DNA from: Hypericum androsaemum
Taxonomy: Eukaryota; Streptophyta; Magnoliopsida; Malpighiales; Hypericaceae
DNA: 64,000 nucleotides
Direction of reading: 5' to 3'
Assembly: GCA_963995505.1 (NCBI GenBank)
Contig: OZ023184.1
Span: 17,854,228-17,918,227, forward strand
Position numbers and translations under genes: made by a program. The notes beneath the pieces were generated by a model, which worked only from the letters and a program-made list of their open reading frames with translations, made no database searches and was not told where the DNA came from. Within the stretch, counting starts at the first letter, position 1, and each line of letters starts with the position of its first letter. This document shows, piece by piece, positions 13,549-23,798 of this stretch.

Positions 13549-15203
13549 TTAAATTAATTAACAAAACTTTATTTCATTTTGTTGGTTTATCCTTCATTAT
13601 CTCGACACCCACAAAATCGATTAATCTATGTTCAATTCAGATGAGACTATTAAAAAGTGACAAAACTCTCTCGCCAAATATTTAATATTGTTGCATTTCT
13701 AAATGCTCGAACGATATTTAGATTAAGCTAGAACAACTCCCTTACTCGTTTTGCCTAATTGTTTGCTGATACACAACTTTATTTGCCAAATGACATATAA
13801 TCTAACGGTACAATATGTTAACCAGTTCAGAAAAATACAAAATTCAAACAATAACAAATGTAATATAATCATCCCGTAAAACTTACCTTTCAGAAAATAA
13901 AACTTTATTTCATTGGGAGCATTGAGAGAGTATATATTTTTCAAAATAACTGTAAAATTGATAAAATTGATAACTCGATTTCATAAGTTATTCATATTGG
14001 CGGAATTTTTAGTTCTATTGAAATCTACACAATTTAAAAAGGTGGATTTGCAAATTAATTCCATAAAGTAAATGAATTTCTAATCAATCAAACATAGCGA
14101 AAATTTTAAATGTTAAATGTGATTGGCATTTACCGGGTTTTAGATCGGTGAAAAGAACTTCAAGACTCCTGTTTCCTTCCAATTTATGGAGCTCGAACTC
14201 TTGATGCAGGTGGAAGTTTCATGTGGAAAACAAAAGGAGTGCGGTTTTTGAGTTCTTGAGTTGGACTAACAGAGTGCAGCATTTATATAATGAGCAAATT
14301 ACTGTAGCACTCTTCCTATTTGATTGACGATTTAGTCCCTCTAGTTTTAAAAATTATTCTCCTGTCTCACGTGTTTGATTTTATTGTACTTTCGGGTTTC
14401 TTGCTGACGTCAGCAACTCTTTTTTTTTGTCATTAAAATGACTAAAATACCCTTAAACTTCATCTCCTTCCTCTCGATGTCCACCTTCGGCAACGCTCCC
14501 ACCGCCATGTAAACAAAATAAAGGAGGAAGATAAGGAGAACCTAGGAGTCGCAAGGGGAGAAGGGAAAGCAACGGTGGCAGAGGGCGGAGGGGAAGGTAA
14601 ATATCATCCAAACTCATCGGGGTACAACTATATCGTCATATTAACGAACACCATCCAAACCCAATATTAAGATTGGAACCTGCAAGCGATTTGAGTCGAC
14701 GTCGTCCGTGGGTGGTCGTCCCCGACCAAGAGTTTTGCCTTTGGATTTTTAGAGGGATTCGGAAAGGGACAAAATTAGGGTTCTTCCGCAATAATGATGG
14801 GCGCAATGTTAATCCTCTGTCAGGGATCAACAGGAACCAGATTAAGCACCAGAGACCGCCGTCGACGGAGAAGCAACGGGGTAGAGGATTTCTTTGCGTT
14901 CGGAACTGCGTCGTCTTAGGCTGCCAGAGTTGTGACCGGGAAGAGGAAGCACGGGAGGACGCTGTAGGGGCAGCAAAGGCTCGCCCCACCCCCACTGATG
15001 GAGAAGGAGGAGGATGTCTTCTTCATTTGCTTAGAAGGCGGCGAGGATTGAGAGAATGGATTTTGGTATGTTTCCGGCGAGAGAGTCGAAGGAAGAGGAA
15101 GGAGATAAAATTTTGTTTTTTAGGGTATTTTAGTCATTTCAATAACAAAAATGAAAAAGAGTTGCTAACGTGAGCCAGGGACCCGAACGTATAATAAAAT
15201 CAA

Positions 15204-16605
15204 GGGCAAATTACCCTCACATCCCTGTACTTTGGTCGCCCTCCCCCTAGGGTCCCTGGATTTTGGAAAATGATTTTCCCGTCCTTAAGTTTTGATGATA
15301 ATAGACTCTCGGGTCCCTGGAGCCGGAATATTCCTTTTTCTCCGGTGAACCCCCACCTGAAATGACCAAAATACCCTCCCTTGTTAAATAAAAAACTCAT
15401 CTTCTTCCCTGCATCTTCCCCAAAGCCCGTGATGCACATATTTCTTGTACCATACAAACAAAATCCATTAACTTCTGGATCCTTCCCGGCCAACATCTTT
15501 CCCACCGCTCAAAAGAAAATACCCGGATCAAATTAGTCGATAAATAAATTTGAAAAAAATAAATGCAGAATCCATTAAAGAACATCAAGAAGTAGTAAAT
15601 CACTTCATTTTAATCCTTTGTACCTTTGAAGTTTCCTCTAAAACGAACTACAAATCTCAAAATCCACCAAAATTGTTGCAACTTCAAAGAGAAGATCATC
15701 CTCGTCAGCATCACTCCCCAAAAGAGTTGGGGCAACAAATTTTCTTTTTCTTTCGATGAACAAATTGCTAAAATCTGTACACAAAAGCCTAATTTCTCGA
15801 ATCAAAGAATTATCTTTCTCCCACCCAACCAATGTATCCCCCGTAACCCTAATCCCCCAAAAAGAAAGAACAGCGAAAACAAAGAATATTAAAGAAACTC
15901 TGATCTCGCGAACATCTGGCGGTGTAAGACGACCGGTAGCTCGCCGACGACTGGCCATCGTGCCTCCGGTACAAATCGTACGGCTCCCAGAGGTAGTCAA
16001 CTGGGCAAGGGGTATTCTCGTCGAGGCGGTTCCACGGCTTGCCCTTGCCGCTCCAGTGGAGGAGGCTGACCGGTCCGGGGTGGAGCGACCGACAGCTGCC
16101 CTTCACATTGTGCCCGCCGAGGCCGTGCTGGTTCCACCGGTGATCGATCGGCTCCAAATCGCCGGCGAACACCAGCAAGAACGGCGGGAGCGAGCCGAGG
16201 TCGTAGATCTGGTGCTTCTTCTGGACGTGCATCCACTTCTCGGGCTGCTTTTGGAAGTTCCCCCTCCTCCACCGGACCAAATCGATGACCATCACGCCGG
16301 TGTTGAAGTAGCACGGGCGCTTCTTCCGCGTCGGAAATGTGGATCGGTGGAGCTCGGCGTCGGACCAGAAGGAGTCCGTGAAGAAAAGGGGAAGATGCAG
16401 GGAAGAAGATGAGTTTTTTATTTAACAAGGGAGGGTATTTTGGTCATTTCAGGTGGGGATTCACCGGAGAAAAAAGAATATTCCGGCTCCAGGGACCCGA
16501 GAGTCTATTATCATTAAAACTTAAGGACGGGAAAATCATTTTCCAAAATCCAGGGACCCTAGGAGGAGGGCGACCAAAGTACAGGGACGTGAGGATAATT
16601 TGCCC
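15204..16605. mobile_element. Pack-MULE-type element C carrying a GATL fragment
   Basis: Starts GGGCAAATTACCCTCAC and ends with the inverse GTGAGGATAATTTGCCC. Target duplication TAAAATCAA is perfect (15195-15203 and 16606-16614), so it inserted into the right arm of element B. The inverted repeats are 218 bp each (15204-15421 and 16388-16605) and nearly identical, which argues for a fairly recent insertion. Between them lie a GATL glycosyltransferase 3' half on the minus strand and its apparent 3' UTR. No transposase is present, so movement would need an enzyme in trans. Confidence 0.9.
15849..16387 (-). pseudogene. Captured C-terminal half of a galacturonosyltransferase-like (GATL, GT8) gene
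   Basis: An open frame of about 179 codons starts right at the inner edge of the right inverted repeat of element C and ends at the TAG at 15849. In order it shows [52 protein letters not shown] and [18 protein letters not shown]. These are signature segments of GATL proteins, Golgi glycosyltransferases of family GT8 acting on pectin or xylan. The C-terminal HWSGKGKPW motif is intact. The N-terminal half, with the DxD metal site and the membrane anchor, is missing, so it should not work as an enzyme. The last ~40 residues drift from the family. GATL genes usually lack introns, which would make direct DNA capture easy. Confidence 0.88.
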
Positions 16606-16801
16606 TAAAATCAAAGACGGGGAATGTCAGAATATTTTTCGAAACTAGAGGGACTAAATCATCGATTAATTCAAACAAGAGGGGTGCTATAATAATTTGC
16701 CCTTATATAATTGTATCATCGTGCGCTAAAAAGAAAATCTAAAGTGGATTACTTTTTAGTATAAAGTTAACCGAGGATTGGACATCTACTAAATTTATTT
16801 T

Positions 16802-17021
16802 GGAAAAATTATACTTTAGTACCCTGTGATATAGCCCCAAAGCACTTTACTATTCTGTGGTAAAGAACTGACTAATCGAGTCATACTTATTCCAATTAAC
16901 ATAAAAAAGTCTACTTTTTGATATTAATTAGAATAAGTATGACTCGATTGGTCAGTTTTTTACCACAAGGTACTAAAGTAATTTTGGGCTATACCACAGT
17001 GTATTAAAATAGACTTTTCCC
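16802..17021. mobile_element. Foldback MITE (220 bp) with 9-bp TSD
   Basis: Nearly the whole element is one inverted repeat: left GGAAAAATTATACTTTAGTA, right the inverse of GGGAAAAGTCTATTTTAATA, with long matching arms around a centre at about 16915. Target duplication ATTTATTTT is perfect (16793-16801 and 17022-17030). The terminus resembles that of the element at 29256, suggesting a Mutator-like MITE. Confidence 0.8.
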
Positions 17022-17030
17022 ATTTATTTT

Positions 17031-19700
17031 TAAATTGAGTAGAACCTCAAATGGTAGTAAAATAGTTCAGCTTGCAGGTCGAGACGCGGATGCGATAAAA
17101 TCTATCTCTATTCTGAGAGTTGTATGCTTGTCGGGTCTAATTAAAGAGACGATTTTTAAATTTGCAAGCTTGAATCTAAATTTTTTAAATAAATTTAAGT
17201 CTCTTGCCACTTGGACCAACTCGTTTGCACACATTTGATTATTGGATCTTAGTAATCCGGGCATACAAACATAATTAATACTCGCACAAAATGGGCACAA
17301 GGACAACGTCCCAAACACAAATTCACAACGACTTGTCGATCGTTAATTCCCATTAAGTAGGCGTCACGATCGATAAATGCAGTTGACTTCGGTTTAACAA
17401 TCATTCCTGAAAAGGTTGTTTCGATATAGCTCGTGGGGCTTCCAAGTGAAAGACCAAATCTTTCTGAATTGAAACTCCCTAAGATGTGGTCCTGAAATTC
17501 TTTTTTTTTTTGCCTCCCTAAGGTGTGGTCCTGAAATTGCTTTTAGCTGCTCATTCGAGCTCGTTCCTGACTCGTGAACTGTTTAATTTTTTGTTCCCAC
17601 TTTGTTGGATCGAGTGTTCCAACCAATACTCTATTCCACACTTTTTGTATCAGCTAAATTGTCACGATTATTAACGAGTTTTTCTATTCAACTTAATTTT
17701 TTATGCTTTACTTTATGCTCCTTTGTTATATTTACTTGATGTTGCTTGTAGTGTCGTTTTTGTTGTTCTTACTGTTTTAGCTCCGGAGCCGCTTCTGCTT
17801 CTGTTCAGTGGCCTATTAAGGTTTATGTTTTTCAGTTTATGCTTTTGCTTGGATCAGCTTAGACTTGATCTGATATTCGGATGGATCTCGAAACTGTTGT
17901 TGTTTTAGATGGACAAACTTGTCTCAGTTGAACTTGTTCGACCTTGACTCTCATTTGTGTGCATCTCGTATACATTTAAATGCCCACGAGGCTGCGTCTA
18001 TGACATAACCTTGTAGTTATTAGATGTTGCTTGTCTTGGCAGAACTCTGCATTGGTCATTGACTTTTGTAGCTTCTCAACTGCCCTTCACCTCCTTCGGT
18101 GCCACTCAGCTGACTTCAAATTAGTTTTTGCTTTCTGTTTGATTTTATTTTTATTTGTCTATATATTTTCAATTTCTGTTTTGTAACCTCGTACTCTAAT
18201 GTTAGGCTTCGTACTACCTTTTTATAAAAAGAATGTCTTTACCGTTTCTGAGGTTATGTCATAGATTCAAATATTTTATACTTGAGCCAACATCCATTGA
18301 TTCAACGGTCATAAAATATACTATGATTATTAGGAAACATATTCGAAAACATGATTGTTTAAACACTAACAAATAGTGACGAAAAATATGAAAAATAAAG
18401 ACACACAGAAAATAGAGGACACATCAATACATGATTTGGTTGAAAGACCAACATCCATAATATCGTGAATATATCGAGATAAAGGAATAGACCATATACA
18501 ATGATAAACAATGATCATTATGAAACTGCTAATTGCATGTCTGAAGGGACAATGGGTCGGTGGTCAAGATAAAGTAAAGGTAAACGGAATTTTGACTCCG
18601 CTGTCCAACAAAATCAAGTCAACTAAGTTCTTTATATTTTTAAACCAAAACGTTATCATTCCATATGGGTGGCAAATTTAAGTACACGTGCCAACTATCA
18701 ACACCTGGAAAAAAAAATCCAAAGCATATCTATTTTCAATGATTGACCTGGGAAGTGGACAAAAGTGGGAAGAAGATAATTTTGTTTAATTCGTTGAAAT
18801 TCTGCAGCAGGAGAAAAAACGGTCGCCTTGGAGCCACGAGGCTCCCAAAAGTCTGCAATTAATTTGGCCCATCGAAGTGGTAATCTTATCAGGTGCAGTG
18901 GATCCAAAAAACTGTCTGCTGTGCTCTTCCAGTTGGAGGATAGGCAATTAGGACACCTCTATTTGCCGGAGATAAAAAGGGTATTGCAGCTCTTTTTATG
19001 TAATGGACACTTTAATAAGGTTCCTTTTTTACTGGACTTGGTTGAATCGACGAGTGGCTTGAGTTTGAATTTCGTGAAGGTTGCACGTTTTGTTAAGAAA
19101 GATGGAGAAATGCTCTATTTATAAGTTTCGACAATGTTCTGACTTGAAATTTATATAATAATAAAAGTTACAATGTATAGAGAAAATAAATTTCAATCAA
19201 CGCCAACGAAGGAACGAGGCGAGACCTTTTTTAGGTCGTAAAAAAAGCTAGGGCTTAACATGTAGGACTCTAAATTTCTTAGTGAATTTAATCTATGTTT
19301 CCAAGAGTTGATATAAGTATTGTTGGTTTTATACGGGTATTTTAACCCTCTATTTTTTCATTGCGACGTTTCCAGGCATGGGGCCCTATTAAGGCGACCA
19401 GATGCAAGGTCCGGGGCCTTCGGCCCATCAAACTTCCGATGTGCCCTTTTTTTAGGCCCATTTTTTCGAACTTAACGGCTCGTCCGAATTAAAGAAAATG
19501 AAAATCAGCCAGGCGAAATCATAAATGGTGGAAGCATTATGATCAATAATGACCGAATTTCAGAAAAAGAAATCTCAATTAATCAAGGCCCATAGAGAGA
19601 ACTAGGCATAAATCGTGTTGATATCAATCGAATTCACGCCGCTAACTTTGCGTGTGAATTGGGTCTGGAGTGAAGAGCTATTCTAGACCATTTGGACTAA
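17031..19700. other. No supported gene
   Basis: Contains only short frames, none with a recognisable domain. The longest, 18828-19124 plus, has ordinary composition and no family I know. Confidence 0.5.
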
Positions 19701-19703
19701 AGG

Positions 19704-19830
19704 ACCGATAATGGCATGTCCCGGTTCTGACAATGGCATGTCCCGATTACGACAATGGCATGCCCGGTTACTGATAATGGCACACAGTTAAGACAATGGT
19801 ATGCCCAGTTACTGATAATGGCATGTCGGT
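19704..19830. repeat. ~22-bp tandem repeat array
   Basis: Six imperfect units of the form GACAATGGCATGTCCCGGTTAC follow each other. Units alternate GATAATGG and GACAATGG starts. A related motif in the opposite orientation makes up the array at 22095-22380. Confidence 0.7.
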
Positions 19831-20159
19831 GATCTACTTGGATCCACTGTCGCGTGCGCTTTTTTCATTTTTGCCCCAATTTTTTAACTTATTTACAAAA
19901 AAGTCTCCCTTGTCCTTTGGTCCAAACAGTTCAGAAAAAGAGCATTCTGGACCTAATCTGGGCCCGCTAATTTTATCAAACATAGGGCAAACAAAAATAT
20001 AGGCCTTCACATAACAATAGGCGCTATAATGGTGCAGAAAATATCAACGTAAATAAAAATATGAACTACTAACTAAAGGATAAGCTAGAGATAGATAAGA
20101 TAAACTTGGTACATTTGAAGTAGATTAGATAGGATCAATTCTAACAAATGTGATCTCCT

Positions 20160-20730
20160 ACACTCCCCTCAAGTTGATGTATGAAAGTTTGTAATGCCCA
20201 ATTTGAGAAGGTGATAATGAAAGTGAAGCCGTCCCAAAGTTTTAGTGAATGTATCTGTCAATTGATCAGCAGTGCTGATCTTGTTACAAATTGACTGAGG
20301 TTATTAGCGTGATGTCATGCCTCGTGACAATGAGATAAACTAGGCGACCAACCAAGCGTCGATAAGGTGAGTCGTCACCCATAGGGGCACCTGGTTTGTG
20401 TGTAAGATGATGATTTTGTTTTAAAAGGAAACAGACTTGGTCGACCTCCTAGTTTGCCATTGTCTTTAAGAATGTCAAGAGTATACTTACGTTGAGTGAT
20501 CACCAAGCCATCTTTGGATCAGGCAGCTTCAATGCCCAAAAAATACTTTAGGGCACCCAAGTCTTTAATCCCAAATGTGCGGTCCAAATAAGCTATTACA
20601 ATCCTTGAATTTAGTATGCACATTGTCGGCCAGAAGTACATCATCCACATAAATGAGGTCAAATACACTGATGTTATCTTTGGCATAACGAAATAATGAA
20701 ATATCTGCATGGCATTGACCAAAACCAATG
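20160..20730 (-). pseudogene. Ty1/copia polymerase remnant (RT and RNase H parts)
   Basis: On the minus strand, pieces in order resemble a copia reverse transcriptase: GIKDLGALKYFLGIEAA near 20525-20570, then KDGLVITQRKYTLDILKDNG (about 20455-20515), then ISTADQLTDTFTKTLGRLHFHY (about 20195-20260) from the RNase H end, just before the polypurine-like CTTGAGGGGAGTGTAG. Frames shift several times and the catalytic YVDD block is degraded, so it is dead. Integrase and gag are not seen. Confidence 0.75.
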
Positions 20731-22094
20731 TAAATAGAGCTTAGGTGAACTTATGTTACCAATTGTGTGAAGCTTGGCAGAATCTATATATAGACTTGCG
20801 AAGGCAGCAAACTCAAAAGTCACCAGGTAAAGAATAACTTAGTGGTTGTTTTATATAAATAGCCTATTGTATATTCAACTCGAACGTGGAGCCTTGAAAC
20901 TGCAAAGAGAAGACCACACCGAGGAAGCAGTAATCAGAAAATCTATGCCAAATTCAACTCGGATACCATGTGAAATATGTTGCTTGAATATTATCGATGC
21001 CTTGAGACCATATAAATACGAGTGTTTACAACAGTTTGATAAGAACTTTGATAAAGATTCTACTATTTATGAATATAGTTTACATCGTAATAATCATCAA
21101 TTAAGTAGATTACCCCAATACTGATAAGGTACAAGAGAAGAATATGGAAGCACCAGTCTACAGGGAAGGTACCCTCTTGACCGATTTCCCAATTATAGGC
21201 CCATATAAGATATACTTCAAAAACAAACAAGAAAATATAAAGCATGATTTATGATTATTCGATAAGTAGAATTTGTTACACATCCAGGATTCGAAACATA
21301 ACAAATGTGATGTGGTACCTTGAAGCCTATACATTAAAAATCTCTAGTGGGTTTTGTTTATCTTGGATGAAAATGGAAACCCAATAATCTAGAGAAGCGA
21401 AAGAGGAAGATAAGCTGTCCAAAAATAATAGTATTAGGTCAGGAAGAGGTATGGGCACTCTAATAAAGAGAGAGTCTAGTAAATGACTAAATGTAGCTGA
21501 GAATGTGATGCCTCTCCTCTTAGGGAAAGTTATATATATAGTGGTCTAATACGGGAATTATGGGAGAACCAAAGTTAGGAAAAGTGTGGTTCTCATTTTT
21601 TATCCAGAGTTGGGGCTTTCCTTCTTTTTTGGAGGACCATCGCTTTGGCAGGTAAAGGGAGAAGTTGGTAAGGGTTTAACGAGTACAAGATGAAACAGCC
21701 TTGTGAAAAAGAATGACGTTGGTTGATAATGGGTCGAGTTACTACGCTTTGGCTTTCTCCTTGGTGTGCAGTTTTAGCTAAGCCTACGCTAATATTTTGT
21801 TCCTAAGAGAGAGCGAATAATTCTAGACCCCTAAATCATGGGGACCGGATTTGGTTTCCGTTGCCCATTCCAAGACGAGCCTTATTCACAAATGTACCGG
21901 TGGCAAAATTGTAATATATTTGAGAAGTATGGGCAAAACCGACCAGGGAGAAAAGAGATAGCAGACACGTGCGAAAAATGGTGTAGCCAGTAATGAGAAA
22001 ATAGTAATGCCGCGTCATAATAACAAGGTATGTCGTATCATAACAAAATGGTATGCAATGTACAACTTCCGTACTATATCATTTAATTAATTAG

Positions 22095-22380
22095 TCAACT
22101 TTTCATTATAAGCATTTTGACATACCATTCAATATAATTGGGCATACTATTTGACATAACCGGACATACTACAGTAAATTAAAGTGATATATTATTTAAT
22201 TTTTTATTATAATTATTTTTAATATTATCAAACTAGCACATCATTTTGACATAATCGGACATACCATTATGACATAACCGGGTATACTATTTTGATATAA
22301 CCGGGCATACCAATTCACATATCCGAGTGTATCATTTCAACATAACCAGGTGTACTATTTTCACTTAACAAGGCATATTG
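22095..22380. repeat. Degenerate ~22-24 bp tandem repeats (TGACATAACCGGGCATAC type)
   Basis: At least eight units such as TTTTGACATAATCGGACATACC, TATGACATAACCGGGTATAC and TTTTGATATAACCGGGCATACC follow each other, more diverged toward the ends. The motif is close to the reverse complement of the units at 19704-19830. Confidence 0.65.
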
Positions 22381-22989
22381 TTTTCTTGTTTTGAAAAAAA
22401 AAACAAAACAAAAAGTTACAGCCCGATTAGAGATTTTTCCAAGACACCCAACGGCGCCATCACCCTCCTCTCGCCGACTGCAACTGCTGTCACGAATAGG
22501 ATTCAAGTTCTCTACCGCGCGAGTTCATCGCCTATCCCTAGTTGCGAGTTATCCGCTAGTCGACAACGTAGCTTGAAGAGGGAGGAGCTGCTTCTCCCGA
22601 AACCCTCCCGTCCAGGCCATCCGGGGCAGTCGAGACCACCGGCATCGAGGGCCACTGTCAGACCTTCGTCGTCGCCAGCACCGACAGACCTTCTCCTCAT
22701 GGACGTCGATCTTCTCCTCATCGGTGTCGAGCTTCTCCTCAAAGTGATTGGTGACAGGTCTAGGTTGAGAAGGGGGAGAGAGAAAGGGAGAAAGGGGAGA
22801 GAGAGGAAGAGAGAAATAAAAAGACAAAAATACCCCCGCCTCAACATTGGCTGTCAGATCAACGAGATTTTTATTAGGCCTGATCCAACGGCCATGCTTC
22901 ACTCCAGGACAGACGTGACAGGCTTTATACATTCAGCACCAAATCCACTTCATAAATCAGGCGCTTACTCTATTTTTTTTAGAAAGTAA
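22378..22989 (+). other. Unidentified open frame in a GC-rich island
   Basis: A 203-codon frame, rich in Ser, Arg and Pro. It contains repeated LLL-D-V segments encoded by CTTCTCCTCATGGACGTCGA-like repeats and a basic stretch RRGREKGRKGRERKRE. The composition differs sharply from the AT-rich flanks. It may be captured or leader-type sequence; no family is recognised and a true gene is doubtful. Confidence 0.25.
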
Positions 22990-23004
22990 ATATTTACATC
23001 TTGA

Positions 23005-23075
23005 TTATACGGATCGAACCTTGAACCTCTGTCAAGTTGACAACGCATTGTACCACTAGACCAAATGTCCTTTAG
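23005..23075 (-). repeat. tRNA-like SINE head
   Basis: On the minus strand TGGTCTAGTGGTA matches an A box and GGTTCGATCC a B box, spaced about 35 bp apart as in a tRNA gene. The rest does not fold as a normal cloverleaf, so a tRNA-derived SINE remnant is the better reading. Confidence 0.5.
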
Positions 23076-23560
23076 TACACTAACTATGTCCTATGAGTCT
23101 AGAGTGTATTGGAGGGTAAATCTAGACCCGTAAATCATGCTCTTACTCTACCCCTAGTCAAAACCAAATATTAAAGTCATTGATAATGCTATAAATTTTG
23201 ATAAGTCTTGCTAAAAATATTTTGAATTATAAAAATTGCTAATTTTTCAAATTGAACGAAGTCAGAACATGAAGAAATTTTATTTCAGATAGATTATCAG
23301 TTCATTGAAAATTAATTTTCTAAATATTTTTTTACAAGGTCGTGAACTGAAGTTATTTGCAGCCAGTATAAGTATTTTTTTCATAGAAAAATATTTAAAC
23401 AATTCATTAAAGAGATCTCTTTGAGTCAATATTGACCTTTAATTCATACCATATTTAAAACTAATCTTATCTTCTTAAAATAGTAGTCAATCCAATTCAT
23501 TCTAAAAAATAGTAGTCTACCAGATTAATTACTTCTAACATTTATTCCTTGTTGACTTCC

Positions 23561-23576
23561 ATATATATACATATAT

Positions 23577-23654
<78 letters not shown>

Positions 23655-23744
23655 GTATAGATACATATATACATACATATACACATACATATACATATAT
23701 ACATATACATACACATACATATACATATATATACACACACACAC
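23561..23744. repeat. (AT)n/(AC)n compound microsatellite
   Basis: Long runs of AT interrupted by ACAC and ACAT units. It ends 55 bp before the start codon of the neprosin gene, so it occupies that gene's 5' UTR or core promoter. Confidence 0.95.
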
Positions 23745-23798
23745 TCAAAACTCAACAACCAGAAGTTGAATATTTGACTATCAACAACAAATTTGAAC

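Larger units (their letters stand above)
14292..16702. mobile_element. Mutator-like element B, split by element C
   Basis: Left end GAGCAAATTACTG and right end inverse TAATTTGCCC, with a perfect 9-bp target duplication TTATATAAT (14283-14291 and 16703-16711). Without the inserted element C and its target duplication it is 1,000 bp. The left arm motif GATTTAGTCCCTCTAG is mirrored near the right end at about 16640. The interior (about 14470-15110) holds GC-rich genic-looking sequence with frames on both strands but no recognised domain. Non-autonomous. Confidence 0.85.

Noticed and set aside
15756..16412. Plus-strand frame of 218 codons in element C
   Set aside because: It is the complement of the GATL coding strand; the minus frame has the family motifs.
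22985..23075. Functional tRNA gene
   Set aside because: A and B boxes are present but the acceptor and anticodon stems do not pair convincingly.
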